A DNA stretch of 64,000 bases from Nelumbo lutea (taxonomy: Eukaryota > Streptophyta > Magnoliopsida > Proteales > Nelumbonaceae): NCBI GenBank assembly GCA_022828595.1, contig JAKGHH010000003.1, forward strand, positions 56,967,759 to 57,031,758, given 5' to 3'. The translations under genes and the position numbers were made by a program. Each line of letters begins with the position of its first letter. Within the stretch, counting starts at the first letter, position 1. The notes beneath the pieces were generated by a model. It did no database searches, was not told the DNA's origin, and was given only the letters and a program-made list of their open reading frames with translations. Below are positions 12,122-24,560 of the stretch, piece by piece.

Positions 12122-12868
12122 TGATGAGGGGTAATTTGGCTAACCAATCATGAAGAGACACATGGCGAATCCAAACTGTCTAATGACACCTAGGCGCTAC
12201 ATAGGGATAGACTGGAATGAGCCAAGTCAATCTAAACTGACTAACTTGACCTACATCTCGACCTAAAGAAGAGCAGCAAGTCGCTCCTTAGTTGAGCATA
12301 GCACATCACTTTGAGAGAACAAGCTAATGACTTCGGATTCCAACTTGACCTCCCTAACCTGGGCAGCCAACAACTTGAGTAGCCAACCAACTTCCGAGGT
12401 ACCAACCTTGTGGCATGTTGTCCTTATCCGATTAGCACACCTATCGATTCTAAAACCAATGGTGACACATCACCCACCTAGTAGGGATGACCCCGGTCCC
12501 CGAACGCTTTAGAGAGATTGGATGAGGATCATCACCAGCACTGGTATAACATGCCCCAAACATGACGGACCAATAAGGCCTATCACTCCAGAATATCTCG
12601 GACATGGCTCTTGGACCCTGAAGACTATAAATAGGCTCATTCATACCTTTACAAGGTACGCGTGATTAAGTGAAATCAATCCTCTTGCTCTCACTCTCCT
12701 CTGCTTTCTACTCTCTAAGCAACTAAAATCAATTCGGCCAACATAAGCATCAAAGTGCTCACCCCAGGTACTCTGATCTTTTGTTACTGCAGATCCATCT
12801 ATCGACCTCATCCACTGATCATCCAAGTTGTCCTCTAATTGGGAAGTCGAGTGATTTGCATTTTATCA
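12122..12868 (+). repeat. 5' LTR of the + strand Gypsy element
   Basis: Matches 22342-23064 over its length. A TATAAATA box at 12626-12633, then a CT-rich leader (CTTGCTCTCACTCTCC), and the end TTTTATCA immediately before the primer-binding site. Confidence 0.87.
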
Positions 12869-12892
12869 ATTGGTGTCATCTATGGGAAATTG
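12869..12892 (+). other. Gypsy primer-binding site
   Basis: ATTGGTGTCATCTATGGGAA directly follows the 5' LTR end; it resembles the tRNA-Asp-type site of Tat/Athila elements with transitions. Confidence 0.65.
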
Positions 12893-12937
12893 AATAAAAA
12901 GCCAGTTTAGTCTCACCGCTTTACTTAGGTTTTCATC

Positions 12938-14980
12938 ATGTCTACTCCATCTCCAAAGAACAAGCAGAATGAAGGAACCTCCACTAAGGGCAAAATCAAG
13001 TAGTCGAGCCCTCAATGGTTCATGTCAGCATGGACCACCACCATTTCCAAGAGTTGATGTAGTACGTCCAAAATATGGACTTATGCATGCAGTCCTAGGA
13101 ATGATGCTTCAATACTCTTATGCCAATGTTGTCATAGATGTAGCCTTTGCTTCATAACCAAAATAAGGCCCAGAACGTCCATAGGTTGATCACCCCACCA
13201 GAGGATAGGAATCGACCCATCGATGTCTTAGAGAACCCAATGAGGACCTTGACCTCTGAAGCCCGAGATATCACTTACATCCTTGATGAGGAGACCAACA
13301 AGGCGACCACCTCGGTCAGGTTAGACAATATGGCTTTGGCATTGGGGTCTACGCGGAACAGGTGCAAGAGGCACCCCTAGGCATAAGGCCTTTAGGAGCT
13401 GGCTTGGTCCTACTATGGAGGACCATCAGATGATCCCACCTAGAAACCAAGAGGCCAACCAGTCAAACACTTCGATCGTGCCATAGTTCACCTAGGCTAT
13501 GCCCCTAGCGGTAAAGATCCTTGGCGAGCCCTAGCCCAATGACTTTAAGGCCCCAGATATAGAGACCTATGATGGAACGACAGACCCAGTTGTTCACATC
13601 ATTAACTTCAAATCCATCATGTAGCCACACAGAGCGAATGAGGCAAGATTGTGCCTCACCATCCCAACTACCATCCACCATGTGGCTTGGGTGTGGTATT
13701 CTAGCCTGGTTCTAGGTTACATCAAAGCCTAGGACCAGTTTGTTAATTTGCTCACCACCCACTTTGCCACCATTAGATGTTGACTGAAGACCATCAACCA
13801 CCTTATGACAATCTTCCAAAAATCTAACAAGGACCTCAAAGAGTACGTGCAAAGATTTAATCTGGAGTCTCTGCAAATCCAAAACCTCGACCCTTCTATA
13901 CAAATGATTGTGGCAATTCATGGCATTTGAGACCCTTACCTAAGGAGGTCACTAGTGAAGACCCCCCTAGAGGTAAGGGTGTCAACGATATTTGAAAATC
14001 CGATTTTGAATTCAGTATTCAACATAATTGAATTGAATTCGGATAATTCTAATATCTAATTGGTTGAATTCAGATATCCTATTCTTATCGAATAGTTAAT
14101 CAGATATGAATTCAGATATGACCTGATTTCGATAAATATCCAAATTTGACCAATTATTTAATTCCTATATATAATATATAAAATATTTTATATAATTTAT
14201 ATATAATAATTATATTATATTAATAATTTAAATATTTACATACTTTATATCAATAAAATATTTATTTTATATAGTTATTTATTATCTAAAATAATTAATT
14301 AATCCAATTTGAATTGAATTGAATATTCAAATATTTAATCATATTTGAATTTAGATATTAATTTTCAATATCCATCAGATATCGAATCAAATTCGAATAT
14401 TGGATTTTCTAATCGGATTCAAATTCGGATATTGCTTGATCCGATTTGAATTCAATCCGTTTACACCCCTACCTAGAGAACATGGGGCTATTCCTTAAGC
14501 GAGCTTAGAAGTACATGAACACTGAGGAGATGCTTCACGTACACGAGGAGCACTCTAGAGTTAGCAAAAGGAACATGACGATGATCGGGTTGAGAGTAGC
14601 AACAAGCGAAGCCGAAGGAACAACATGTCACCAAAGCGCTCTAGGTCATCGAACTGCAGATCTAGGTCATCCCCTCGCCACTCTAGGACATCGCCTTGCC
14701 GCCCTTGATTGGTAGCCTGATGCTCCAGGACTCCCCTCGTGAAGTACAAGAACTATACTTCACTGAATGTAGGGAGGAGTGAGATCCTGATGGAGATCAA
14801 GTTGGCCGACTAACTCAAGTGGCCACCTCATCTGAAAGGAAACTCAAACAAGAGAAACCAAGACTGGTATTGCCATTTCCACAAAGAAAAGGGGCATGAC
14901 ACTGAGAACTATCAAAATCTGAAAGATTAGATTGAAGAGCTTATCTAGCAAGGATATCTTAGGAAATTCAAGAAGGAAGA
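12938..14980 (+). pseudogene. Gypsy gag remnant, split by a hAT-like insertion
   Basis: Starts near ATG 12938 (MSTPSPKNK). The gag core is visible around 13500-13960 (PDIETYDGTTDP, then DLKEYVQRFNLE) with several in-frame stops. A 498-bp element (13974-14471) interrupts it. The frame resumes (RA-KYMNTEEML) and reaches a zinc knuckle at about 14850-14920 (YCHFHKEKGHDTEN) whose last cysteine reads tyrosine. Confidence 0.75.
13974..14471. mobile_element. hAT-like foldback element inside Gypsy gag
   Basis: Ends TAAGGGTGTCAACG and CGTTTACACCCCTA are inverted repeats. The flanks CCTAGAGG (13966-13973) and CCTAGAGA (14472-14479) match at 7 of 8 bases, an 8-bp target duplication. The interior is AT-rich with repeated GGAT/CGAATT motifs and no ORF. 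Confidence 0.8.
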
Positions 14981-15221
14981 CTGAGTTGTCGAGCTGCCAA
15001 GGGACCCACCGATAAAGCAGCTCCGGGAGAACGAAGACCACTCATTAGGGTGATCAACATGATTACCAATGGGTTGATAGTAGTAGGCTACTACACACCT
15101 ATTGGGAAGACATCGGTGCATGACTTGGGCAATGACGAGGAGAACCCCCTAAAGAGGCTTAGGACTAAAGGAGTGATTTATTTCAATAAAGATGATAAGA
15201 GAGGGTTCACTATCTCCATGA

Positions 15222-15577
15222 TGACGCCTTCGTGGTTAAGTTGATCATTCACGACTATGAGGTAAAGTGCATCCTAGTCGACAGTAGAAGCTTAGCGAAC
15301 ATTCCTTTTGTGGAAGGATCACTCTATTGCTTTTAGCGGGGAGGTCATCTGGCCTCTAGGAAGGATCACTCTGTCGGTTATAGTAAGGACTATGCCGAAA
15401 AGGATTACATTTTACCATAGTTGCTTGGTCGTTGACACATCGTCTCCATACAATTCCATTCTTGGCCGCCCCATCCTACATGCACTCCGAGCCATGGTAT
15501 CCACGTACCACTTGGCTATGAAATTCCCCACCGAGACTAAAATTGGGGTAGTGCGTAGGCACCAATTAGAATCCTAG
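15222..15577 (+). pseudogene. Gypsy aspartic protease remnant
   Basis: The active-site region reads ILVDSRS; the glycine of the usual D-(S/T)-G is arginine. Downstream, FSGEVIWPLGRITL and SPYNSILGRPILHALRA match plant Gypsy proteases and the second element in this window. A frameshift near 15300 separates the active site from the rest. Confidence 0.75.
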
Positions 15578-15699
15578 AGTCCAGTGAGGACAAAACTTGT
15601 CCAGTGGAAGATGCCATCTTGGTGCCAATCTTAAATACCGAACCCGAAAAGACGATCCAGATCATATCTGGACTCGAGGAACCTCTGCGCTCCAAGCTG

Positions 15700-16980
15700 A
15701 TCCATAAAGTAGAAGAAAAGGAACTTTGCCCTGGAGTGGTGGAGGAACATTGATGAGGAGGTCAAGAAGATCCTAAGTGCCAATTTCATCAGAGAAGTAG
15801 AGTACCCGAGCTAGATAGTAAACGTAGTGCTCATCAAAAAGGCACACGAGAAGTGGTGAATGTGCGTAGATTACACCGACCTGAGTTGAGCTTGCCTAAA
15901 GGATAAATTCCCACAACCAATGATGGACATACTAGTAGATGCCACCTCGGGGTTTGAGCTACTGAGCTCCATGGACGCCTATTTCGATTACAACCAGATC
16001 TAGATGAATCCAGTAGAACAAGAGAAAACAACCTTTGTAACCAAAACTAGTTTATATTGTTATAAGGTCATACCTTTTGGTCTAAAGAATGCCAGGGAGA
16101 CCTATCGACATCTTCTAAACATTTTTTTTTCAAATTTGATTGGAAATAAAGTAAAAGTTTATGTAGATATAGTTTCAAAAAGTAAAAATTATAGTTCTCT
16201 TAATTTAACCAATGCATTTTTTGTTCTAAGAAAATATAGCTTAAAGCACAACCTGGACAAGTGAATCTATGGAGTCACGTCAAGTAAGTTCCTCAACTAC
16301 ATAGTCAACCAACGTGGCATTGAAGCGAACCACAAAAAGATTAAGGCAAAGGCTAATAGGTTAAATCGCTGCCCTTAGCCCTTTCTTGTCAAGGTCGGCA
16401 GGGCAATGCCTTCCATGTTTTTAAGCCACAAAATGGCAAAGCATTTCGAATAGATTGAGGAGTATCAACTTGCTTTCGATGATATCAAACAATACCATAA
16501 CTTGCCACCATTATTAACAAGGCCAAAGCCTGGGGACGAACTCCAAATATATCTCTCTATGATTGACGATGTAGTTAGCTCGGTATTGGTCCAGAATGTA
16601 GATAAACTGCAACAACTCTTTTACTATGTATGCAAGGTCTTACATGCAACTGAGACCAGATACCCAAACATAGAGAAGCTCGCCTTCATGCTTATCATAT
16701 CAACTCAAAAGTTGTGTCCTTACTTCTAAGGCCACATTATCATCATCCTCAATGATAAAACCCTTCACCAAGTGTTACAGAAGCCAAAGGTGTCGGAAAG
16801 ACTAACAAAATGGGCCATCGAGCTCAATGAATACGACATCCAGTTCGAGCCACACCTAGTGATCAAAGTGTTGGTCCTGATGGACTTCATGGTTGTATGT
16901 ACTTTCAGCTCATCGACCTCAGTACTAGATGAGTCCACATCCACCCTAGAGGTGTCCACCAGTCTGACACCATCCCTCAA
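15700..16980 (+). pseudogene. Gypsy reverse transcriptase and RNase H remnant
   Basis: MDAYFDYNQI, EKTTFVTKTSLYCYKV and PFGLKNARETY mark the reverse transcriptase. The catalytic box reads VYVDIVSKS, so one of the two aspartates of YVDD is missing. RNase H follows at about 16500-16860 (VSSVLVQNVD, ETRYPNIEKLAF, PKVSERLTKWAIEL). Stops and frameshifts are scattered through the region. Confidence 0.78.
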
Positions 16981-17440
16981 CTGTGATGAAGATCCTTGGA
17001 TCCTCCATGTGGATGGTTCATTGAACCAAAGAGGTAGCGGTGCTGGCTTGATTCTATTAGGACTTGATGAGGTGAAGCTAGAGTATGCCCTGTGGTTTGG
17101 ATTCCTAGCATCCATGAGGCTGAGTATGAGGCCCTCATTGCCTATCCTTAGAGAAGAGTGTCAGTGCAAGTAATGTGAAGGCATGTAGTGATACCCAACT
17201 CGTTGTGAACTAGGTGAACAAACACTACAAAGCTCGGGAGCCAGTGATGGTAAAGAACTTAGTGAAGGTGTGTGAGCTGATAAGACAGTTCGACTCCTTT
17301 AGATTTGTCAAATACTGAGGTCTGAGAATGATTAGGCTAATGTGCTCTCAAAGCTGGTAGGCTCTATAGACAATACTAGGAGGAGAATCTATGAGAAGAC
17401 CTACCATGCCTCTACATAGAGAAGGCGGAAGAGGATAAAC
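16981..17440 (+). pseudogene. Second, archaeal-type RNase H domain (Tat-clade mark)
   Basis: WILHVDGSLNQRGSGAGLIL opens the domain, with EYEAL and DTQLVV-VNKHYKAREPVM following after frame changes. A second RNase H of this kind after the normal one is a known feature of Tat-type Gypsy elements. It is not intact here. Confidence 0.7.
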
Positions 17441-17489
17441 TTACTAACGTACAGGTCGTAGAACCGAGCTGGATCAATCCACTCTTTGA

Positions 17490-18340
17490 GTACCAATGCC
17501 ACGGATTATTTCCCTCATATCGAATGGAGGATAGATATCCTCAGTCCCTTCCCATTGGCAGTTAGGCAGAGGAGGTACTTGGTTATGGTTGTGAATTAAT
17601 TTACCATGTGGGTTGATTCTGAGTCGCTAGCAACCTTCATAACCTGGAATGTGTATAACTTCTTCTAGAAATGTATCATTTGTCGATACGAACTACCCCA
17701 CGTACTGATCTCGGACAATGGGAAGTAGTTCAAAGACATCAAGTTCCAAGATTTGTGTGCCGAGTTGGGAATCAAATAGAATTTCACCTCAGTCGCTAAT
17801 CCCCAAGCAAATGGGTCGGCCAAGGTCATGAATAGGTCCATCTTGCAAAACCTAAAAGCTCAGCTAGCCTGATATAAGGGTTTGTGGGTCGATGAGCTCC
17901 CTAGTTTCTTATGGGCGTATCGAATGATGAACAGAATGGCAATGGGTGAAACTCCATTCAATCTAAAATTTAAAATGGAGGCTATTATCCCTATTGAGAT
18001 GGAAGTGCCAACCTTACAATCAGAAATATATGGTGAGGAGGAGAACAACAAACAGTTGAGGACTAACCTCGATATGATCGAAGTACACAACCAGGCTCAG
18101 ATCAAGACTACCACTTATTAGTAAAGGGTCTTGATACTAGAACACCAAAGTCAAAAGGCATTGCTTTCAAGTTGGTGTCCTCATGCTAAGGAAGGTCATG
18201 GTGCCTAAACGGGGCACAAAAAGCTCGTCCTAACTGGGAAGGTTCCTATACTTATGAGCTCAAAACTCTCGAGGGAAGGTAGGTCCCTCATATGTGGAAT
18301 GCCGAAAACCTAAGGGGATATTACATTTGAAGTTTTGAGC
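17490..18340 (+). pseudogene. Gypsy integrase remnant
   Basis: Broken frames with the integrase-core landmarks ADNGKQF-like sequence (SDNGK near 17713), the NPQANGSAKVMNR block near 17800, and 17882-18121 (LWAYRMMNRMAMGETPF). The C-terminal segment decays up to about 18330. Confidence 0.72.
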
Positions 18341-20399
18341 TCCTAGGTTAAAACTGGGAAATTTTACTAAGTGTTGAAAGCAATAACTCGGTGATCCCAA
18401 GCTTTGACGTATGAAACCACCCGTTCACGCAATTTGGTCTGATCGACCCACTCTAAGAACCTTGGCTCATTAGAAGTGAATATCGACCCGATCTAAGCAC
18501 CTCAGTTTGCAAATCCTAAAGTTGACCTCTTGTAGGCATGTCTCCACAAAAGCACCTCGGCATCATTTTGACTTAGCCAAATTTGTTAAACGTTTCACTA
18601 ACTTAGAATAATTAAAGGTGCGAGAAAGGAAAAAACTTTGACACATGAAGTAAAATGAAAACTTTCATTACCTAGAAAAAAAGGGAAAGTACATCACTAT
18701 CAAAAAAAGAAGAAAGAGCAAAAACAACAAAAGTAGAAAACCATGCTTGGAGGCTTGAGATACATCATGTATGTATGGGGGTCCAAGAAAAGAGGCAATG
18801 GCCACTCATTGTTACGAGGCACATCGTCACCCCCAATCTATTTCTCCTTGACATCAATGGATTCCTCGTCTTTGCCACCCTCTCCTTCTTCTTCATCGGA
18901 ATCGGGCTCCTCATTAACCCAATCCACTATCTCGGTAGTACAGACTAAGCTCTTTAGGTTCTCTAGGTAAAATTCTAGGCTTAGAGATGCTACAAGGATA
19001 TGACATAGCTTGATGCCTTGATGGAAGGCAATAATGCCAAAGTCCTCCTTGGTGTTTCCGGAAGTGTGTCGTTAACAACTTGGAACACCAGTTTAATAAT
19101 TTATAAATTTTTCGTTCCTCAAACAATTACAAATGTAGTAAATGGGTGAGAACAGGTCGTATCCACATGGAAGCAAGGGATAAATTAATACGTACTCAAA
19201 TCCGGACAAGAGAACGCAAGTGGGAGTTGCAAAAATACAAAATTAATTAATTAAAAAATGAATTCATTAAAACCAAATTTGAACAGTTCTGAGAATAACA
19301 AGTGCATAAAAATAAATAACAGAGGCAAAGAAATAAAGGAATGAAATAAAATGTCTGTAATCCGACCAGAGGTAGCAGTCATTGGATCTCTCCTTTGACC
19401 CTCGAACTTCTCGAGCTAGGCCTTCCATCTTACCTGGCCGAATTCCAGATCTGCAGAAAAGAAAACATGGAACTGAAACCGGAAAAGCAAAAATTAAATC
19501 TAAGACTAATGGTTGGGATCCGAATACAGAGGTGGCAGTAGTGGCTTTGGAAAACTGCAAGTAAGAACCCCTCCTCTTGCCTGGGCGTCCTCCTCTTCCT
19601 CTACCATTGAACTTCTCAAGATCAGCATTCCGTCTTACCTGGGGGCAAAATCCAACCCCTTCTTAGGAGCCCTTAGGTCCTTTTTATAGAGAATGATGGA
19701 CACAACTAGGATTAGAGAGAAAGAGGGGGCAGCAGAAGGGTTAGGATGCTTCTGGGTTGATCCTAAGACTGAGAAGACAAGGAGAGGGTGCCCAATATTA
19801 TATAGGGCTGAGATTTAATGACGATGGGATGAATGGTGAGGATTAGAAGTTAGGTGGCACCCTAGGGTTTAAAAGCTACAAAAAGAGTGTCCTAGAATGA
19901 ATAGTGAATATTAGAAGAGGTGGAGGGTGGAGATTAAACAACTAGGTGGCTAGGGTTTGCTAAGGATGAAAAGAATGGGTTAAAAGGCGTCCTAGGGTTT
20001 GCTAATGAGAGGGGAGCATGCTAATACAGTAGGAGAGGTGCCAAACTAGGTTTAGCATATAGGAGGCGCCCTCCTGTTCTTAGTTTTTCACAAAAACACC
20101 CACTCTCTCAGCTACACTTGACACCAACTTCCCAAAAACTGCATTTCAGCCGTGTAACTTGCCCAGTTTTCCACAAAAGTTGCATAGAGACCCTTAGAGG
20201 TCACAACATTGAATTTAATTGGGAAAAGGGTACACTTTGACTATTCTATGGTCAAAAATACCCCTGAAATGATGCCCTTAAGGCATCAAAATACAGAGTT
20301 ATCACTCCTCTTGATGAAATTCCCAAGAGATACGGTACTCAACAATGCCTTTAGACTTGGTGGCACAGATCTCTTTAGAGAATTTCGACCTTCACTCTA
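18340..20399. other. Gypsy 3' region, possible nested insertion 19066-20345
   Basis: Between integrase and the antisense ORF. The stretch 19066-20345 begins TGTCGTTAACAACTTGG and ends GTACTCAACA, differs in composition, and could be a nested TG...CA element, but I could not find a target duplication or internal domains. Treat as unresolved. Confidence 0.35.
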
Positions 20400-21846
20400 C
20401 AAGCTCAGTCTTTTTTTGCTCTAACTCATTGGCCTACTCATTGACCTTCTTTGCCACCTCGGTTGCCTTCGCTCTCTCCTGTACCAGTTCAGTTTTCAGG
20501 TCCAAGACGAGTTTGGAAGCGTTCCAAGCGACCTCGGGAGTCTTCCAGGTCCTTTACCAAGGCCTCGCATTGTCGGTAACCCAATTCGGCTTGACCCATT
20601 AAAGTGTGCGCCAAGGAGTTTTCCTAAAAGATAAATCACAAGAGGATTAGAAGAAGGGGAAAGGTGCACAACAGATACTAGGCTCTTAAGAGAACTTACC
20701 ACCTTAAGGTGATGAAGTATCTTGCCACTGACCTGAGCAGGTTGCCATGTAGCCTGTGTCTCCTCCTCCTCTGGGATGATGACGACCTTGCTCATCTCTA
20801 GCACTATCATCGAACCTAGGATCAAGTGCCTCACCCTAAAGCCATCCACCAAAGTGCTGGTTTCCTTGGCTTTGGGAGGTGGGTGACTCTCCTCACGATC
20901 CCGGATGCCATGCAACCTACCTGACCTACTCGTTGTGACCTGAGGGACCTCATTGGGGGCTACCTTCCTCTTCTTCCTTTTCATGGCTTGGAAGATACCC
21001 AAAGTAGGTAGTCCTGGAATGTCTCCTACACAAGTGAATTGAAGTGAGTCAAACTACTGAATTAGAAAACTAATAGAAAAAGTACTTAATTCTGGCACAA
21101 TGACCTACTTGGATGACCAAGCCCAACCTGCATCAACTTCTATTCAACCAAAAATTCATTAACCAACAACCTCCTGTTGACCAGGACCTGTACCCTCACC
21201 TGCAAACGCTCACCTAAAGTCTCTTCACCGACATCCCTAAAGGGCCATCTTCCACTCCAAGGTGATGGGCCATCTATTGTCAATGGTTAGGAAGAAGTAT
21301 TTCCTCTTCCTGGCTTGCACCTTGGAAGGGAAGCCGCCTAACAACTTGCAACCATAATAGTAAAACAAATAGAAGTTGTATTTTTTCGCATGATTCCTCT
21401 TCAATTGGCAAAGGTTGGCGGAGTCCTAGATTGTTAAGGGGAAGCTATCATTAAGAAAAAGGATATGGTGCCAACCAAGGTCCTTATAGAGTTCGGGTGA
21501 AGCTGAGCTAAGGAGATGTCATAATAGTTCAAGACCTTGGGAATGAAGGGGTGAAAAGGGAACTTGAGTCCTGCCTTTAAAGCCTCCTTGGAGACACTGA
21601 CTTCTTCCTTCTCTTGTTCCCAAGGGTATTGGACAAGAGGAAGGGAATAACTGAACTGGTTGGGGATCCTATACTGGGCTACAAGCTCGAGGATGTCTTT
21701 GATTATTAACTCTATCGGACCAAACTCTAACCTGTTCATTGGTTAACATCAGAAGGTTGAGGTCTCCTTATGGTAACCTTGCCATTCTTGAGCTGAGGAT
21801 CCCTCCTTAGCATGAACAGAATGATCCTCCTCTCCTTTGGACTCAT
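20400..21846 (-). pseudogene. Antisense ORF of the Tat-type element (Transposase_28-like)
   Basis: On the - strand, opposite to gag-pol, between integrase and 3' LTR. It starts near ATG 21846 (MSPKERRIILF). Later segments read ELVAQYRIPNQFSYSLP, EALKAGLKFPFHPFIPKVLN and LAQLHPNSIRTLVG, which I recognise as the protein often annotated in plants as 'putative gypsy type transposon' (PF04195). The C-terminal part is basic then polar (20496-21002). It is broken by frameshifts. Antisense extra ORFs in this position are known for Tat-type elements; their role is unknown. Confidence 0.65.
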
Positions 21847-22324
21847 TACTAAACATAACTTAGAAGACAAAAAGGAAAGGAATGAGGAATCACCAAGAAG
21901 AGGCTGCTAACTGACCTCACTGACTTCCCCAAGAATTACAATCATGCCAAGCTCTTCGACCTCATGGTGCTCTAAATTCACTCAAACTTCAAAAGACAAG
22001 CACAAAATGGGACCCCCAAGGGCCCTTATTTATAGACAGGGGTTCAACCTACAAACGACTAAGATCGATCTGATCTAATGGCTCAAAAGGGTGTGACGGT
22101 TCATCTTTGGAGGCAAAAACGAGTTTAGCACATTTATGACATCTGCAGAACCTAATTTTTGTGTGGAGTCCATGCATGCCCAAAATGTGATCTGTTAGGC
22201 GACCCAAATTGGGCAAACTGCTCCGGTCTTGAATAACAACCCAATGAAGAACCGGTGTTAGGAGTCAAGTTGTAATCACCTCGGACTAGGCTACTCCCTT
22301 TATCGAGCTTGGAACCTCGATCTT

Positions 22325-22341
22325 GGGAGTTGGGGGGTAAT
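22325..22341 (+). other. Gypsy polypurine tract
   Basis: GGGAGTTGGGGGGTAAT lies immediately 5' of the 3' LTR, where second-strand priming is expected. Confidence 0.65.
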
Positions 22342-23064
22342 TGATGAGGGGTAATTTGGCCGACCAATCATGAAGAGACATGTGGAAAATCTGAATCGTC
22401 TAATGACACCTTGGTGCCACATAGGGACAGGTCGAACTGAGCTAGGTCAACCTAAATCGACTAACCCGACCTACATCTTGACCTAAAGAAGACCAGCAAG
22501 TTGCTCCTCAGTTAAGCGGAGCACATCACTTCGGTAGAACAAGTCAATTACTTTGGATGCTTGCTTGACCTCCTTGACATTGGCAGTTGATGACTTTAGT
22601 AGCCAGGTGTCCTTTGGGCTATTAACCTACGTGGCAAGCTGTCCTTATTCGGTTAGCACACCTATCGGTTCTGAAACTGACGACAACATGTCACACACCT
22701 AGCAAGGATGACCCTAGTCCTTGAACATTTCAGAGAGACTGGATGAGGACCGTTGCCAGCACCAGTGCAATGTGCCCCAAAGATAATGGACTGATAAGGC
22801 CTATTGCTCCCAAACTCGAACATGACTCTTAGACCCTAAAGCCTATAAATAGGCACCTTCATACCTTCACAAGGTACACACGATTAAGTGTAATCAATCT
22901 TCTTGCTCTCGCTCTTCTTCATTTGCTTTCTACTCTCTATGCAACTTCAATCATCTTAGCTAATTTAAGCATCAGAGTACTTGCCCTGGGTCCTTTGATC
23001 TTCTGTTCTTGCAGATCCATTTGTCGACCTCGTCCATTGATCGTGAGTGCTTTGCATTTTATCA
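22342..23064 (+). repeat. 3' LTR of the + strand Gypsy element
   Basis: Preceded by the polypurine tract at about 22326-22340. TATAAATA at 22844-22851 and the same CT-rich region downstream. It ends ...GCATTTTATCA at 23064. Confidence 0.87.
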
Positions 23065-24189
23065 ATAAGAGAATTAGTTTCTCTACTATGCTCGTTTGGG
23101 TGTATTAGACCATGCAAGGTCAAGTCTTTGGATTTTGGAAGGGTGAAATATCTGACCTTTGATGTCCATAAGTGCCAAGATATGAGTGGTAGTTAACACC
23201 CAAGTTTTGATGCTTCTAAGAAAACTAGAACAGGTTGAAGATGGCATAACCTTTGATACTTGTAGCTCCAATCCAGTAGAAATAATGTAAGATGTACCAT
23301 GACGTGGATGGTGTTTTTATCTCAAAATCCCTCTAGAATTAGTAGCTAATGGATGTTTACAAGGTCTAGTCAATGGGGTTTAAGAACACAAGAAATCTCT
23401 CACAAATGTTGTTTAGCAAATTCAACTTGTTTGAGGTGATCTAAGGTAATTTGATCCCCTCTAGTAAGGTTTCTTTTATTTCTTGGAAAGAACCACAAAG
23501 TGTTCTTTCCTAATTCAATTATGTTCTTGACATAATTAAGAAAATGAAGGAGAGAATCCTGCTCCCCTAATTCAGCCCAAATACTAGAACCTTTCTAATT
23601 AAGAGTCCTTGTTGAAAGACTCCTAACCAATTTAGACTATCCATTATTCATAAAAAGACTCCTAACCAGTTTAGAGTATCCATTATTCTTGGAAATCTTC
23701 TTAAATAAGGGAGATACCCAGCTTGTATGGTGTGGTACCCACTACCAATTGGTGAACCAACTTATAACCCTAATAACCTAACATTTAAACTAATGGGGCT
23801 TGGTACTTCAAACATTCGCCCAAGAGAATAATTGGCCCATATGTATTATATGTGGGGCTTTAGTGAATCATCCCGATCAGTGTCTAAACACAATAAGATT
23901 AGCTAAGACCCACTGTTCCACTACTTAGGCAATGTGAGTACGACAACCCTAATTATCAAGATAAAGTCCCCTACTTTATCAACTGGTTGTGAATATTTAA
24001 GTTTACAATAAAATAATTATGTGGCCTCATACATAATATTCATATGAAAGAAGGGATAAATTAGCAAAATAAACCATGACACATGAACACATGAGCTTTT
24101 ATTCTTAATAAAGTTATGTACAATACATCAATTAGGGTTGAATCCATATCATCATTTAAAATTGTCATGATCAAATTCAATTAGTCCTA
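23065..24189. other. No gene recognised
   Basis: Follows the Gypsy 3' LTR. Resembles untranslated or LTR-like plant sequence with a short repeated phrase (AGACTCCTAACCA.TTTAGA at 23616 and 23655). No domain found. Confidence 0.35.
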
Positions 24190-24560
24190 TTTCAACCTTT
24201 TCAAATCATTTACTCTTCAACCTTTTCATAATTGTATCCCACATGCTAAAGAAATAATGCTATGTTTTACGAATCAAGGTTAGGGGTAGGGGGTTGGGAG
24301 TCAAGTAAATAGACATTAGAAAAGAAGGGCATGGGAATAAAGAAACCCCTCCAGGTGGATAAAGTCACTATTAGGGATTATTATGGTTGTAATTAAGAGA
24401 AGAAAATCATGGCGAATACACCCCAAGATGAGACTATTGATCTCAAAGGGAAAACCTGTCCTTAGATCCAAGATAGGTGGTTAGAAAGCTTGCTCTTTAT
24501 TGTCTCGTTACAACTCTCTCTCTCTCTGTCTCTCTCTTTAGATCTCTCATTATCTTAGGG
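24190..24560 (+). pseudogene. Broken duplicate of NPF exon 1 with upstream flank
   Basis: Aligns by eye with about 38320-38665 of the NPF gene: the upstream flank (CATTTACTCT..., TATCCCA..ATGC, AGAAAAGAAGGGCA), the exon-1 core (GATCTCAAAGG, AAAACCTGTCCTTAGATCCA, AGGTGGTT, GAAAGCTTG) and the CT-rich start of intron 1. Exon equivalent is about 24397-24499. An extra G in the AAAGGG run shifts the frame, and the tryptophan of the GGW motif is replaced by a TAG. The donor is lost (GTTACA, one base out of place). No exon-2 equivalent follows, so this is a partial duplicate and not a second gene. Confidence 0.8.

Larger units (their letters stand above)
12122..23064 (+). mobile_element. Old Ty3/Gypsy (Tat-type) LTR retrotransposon, + strand
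   Basis: LTRs of about 747 bp (12122-12868) and 723 bp (22342-23064), both TGATGAGGGG...TTTTATCA, enclose about 9.5 kb. Directly after the 5' LTR is ATTGGTGTCATCTATGGGAA, a degenerate tRNA-Asp-like binding site; directly before the 3' LTR is the purine tract GGGAGTTGGGGGGTAA. Order inside: gag, protease, reverse transcriptase, RNase H, a second archaeal-type RNase H, integrase, then about 4 kb with an antisense ORF. The second RNase H and antisense ORF are known marks of the Tat group. LTRs differ at around one base in five in the part I compared, so it is old. No clean target duplication was found. Confidence 0.87.

Noticed and set aside
12327..12826. Short open frames on both strands at 12.3-12.8 kb
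   Set aside because: They fall within the 5' LTR and have no matching frame in the 3' LTR.
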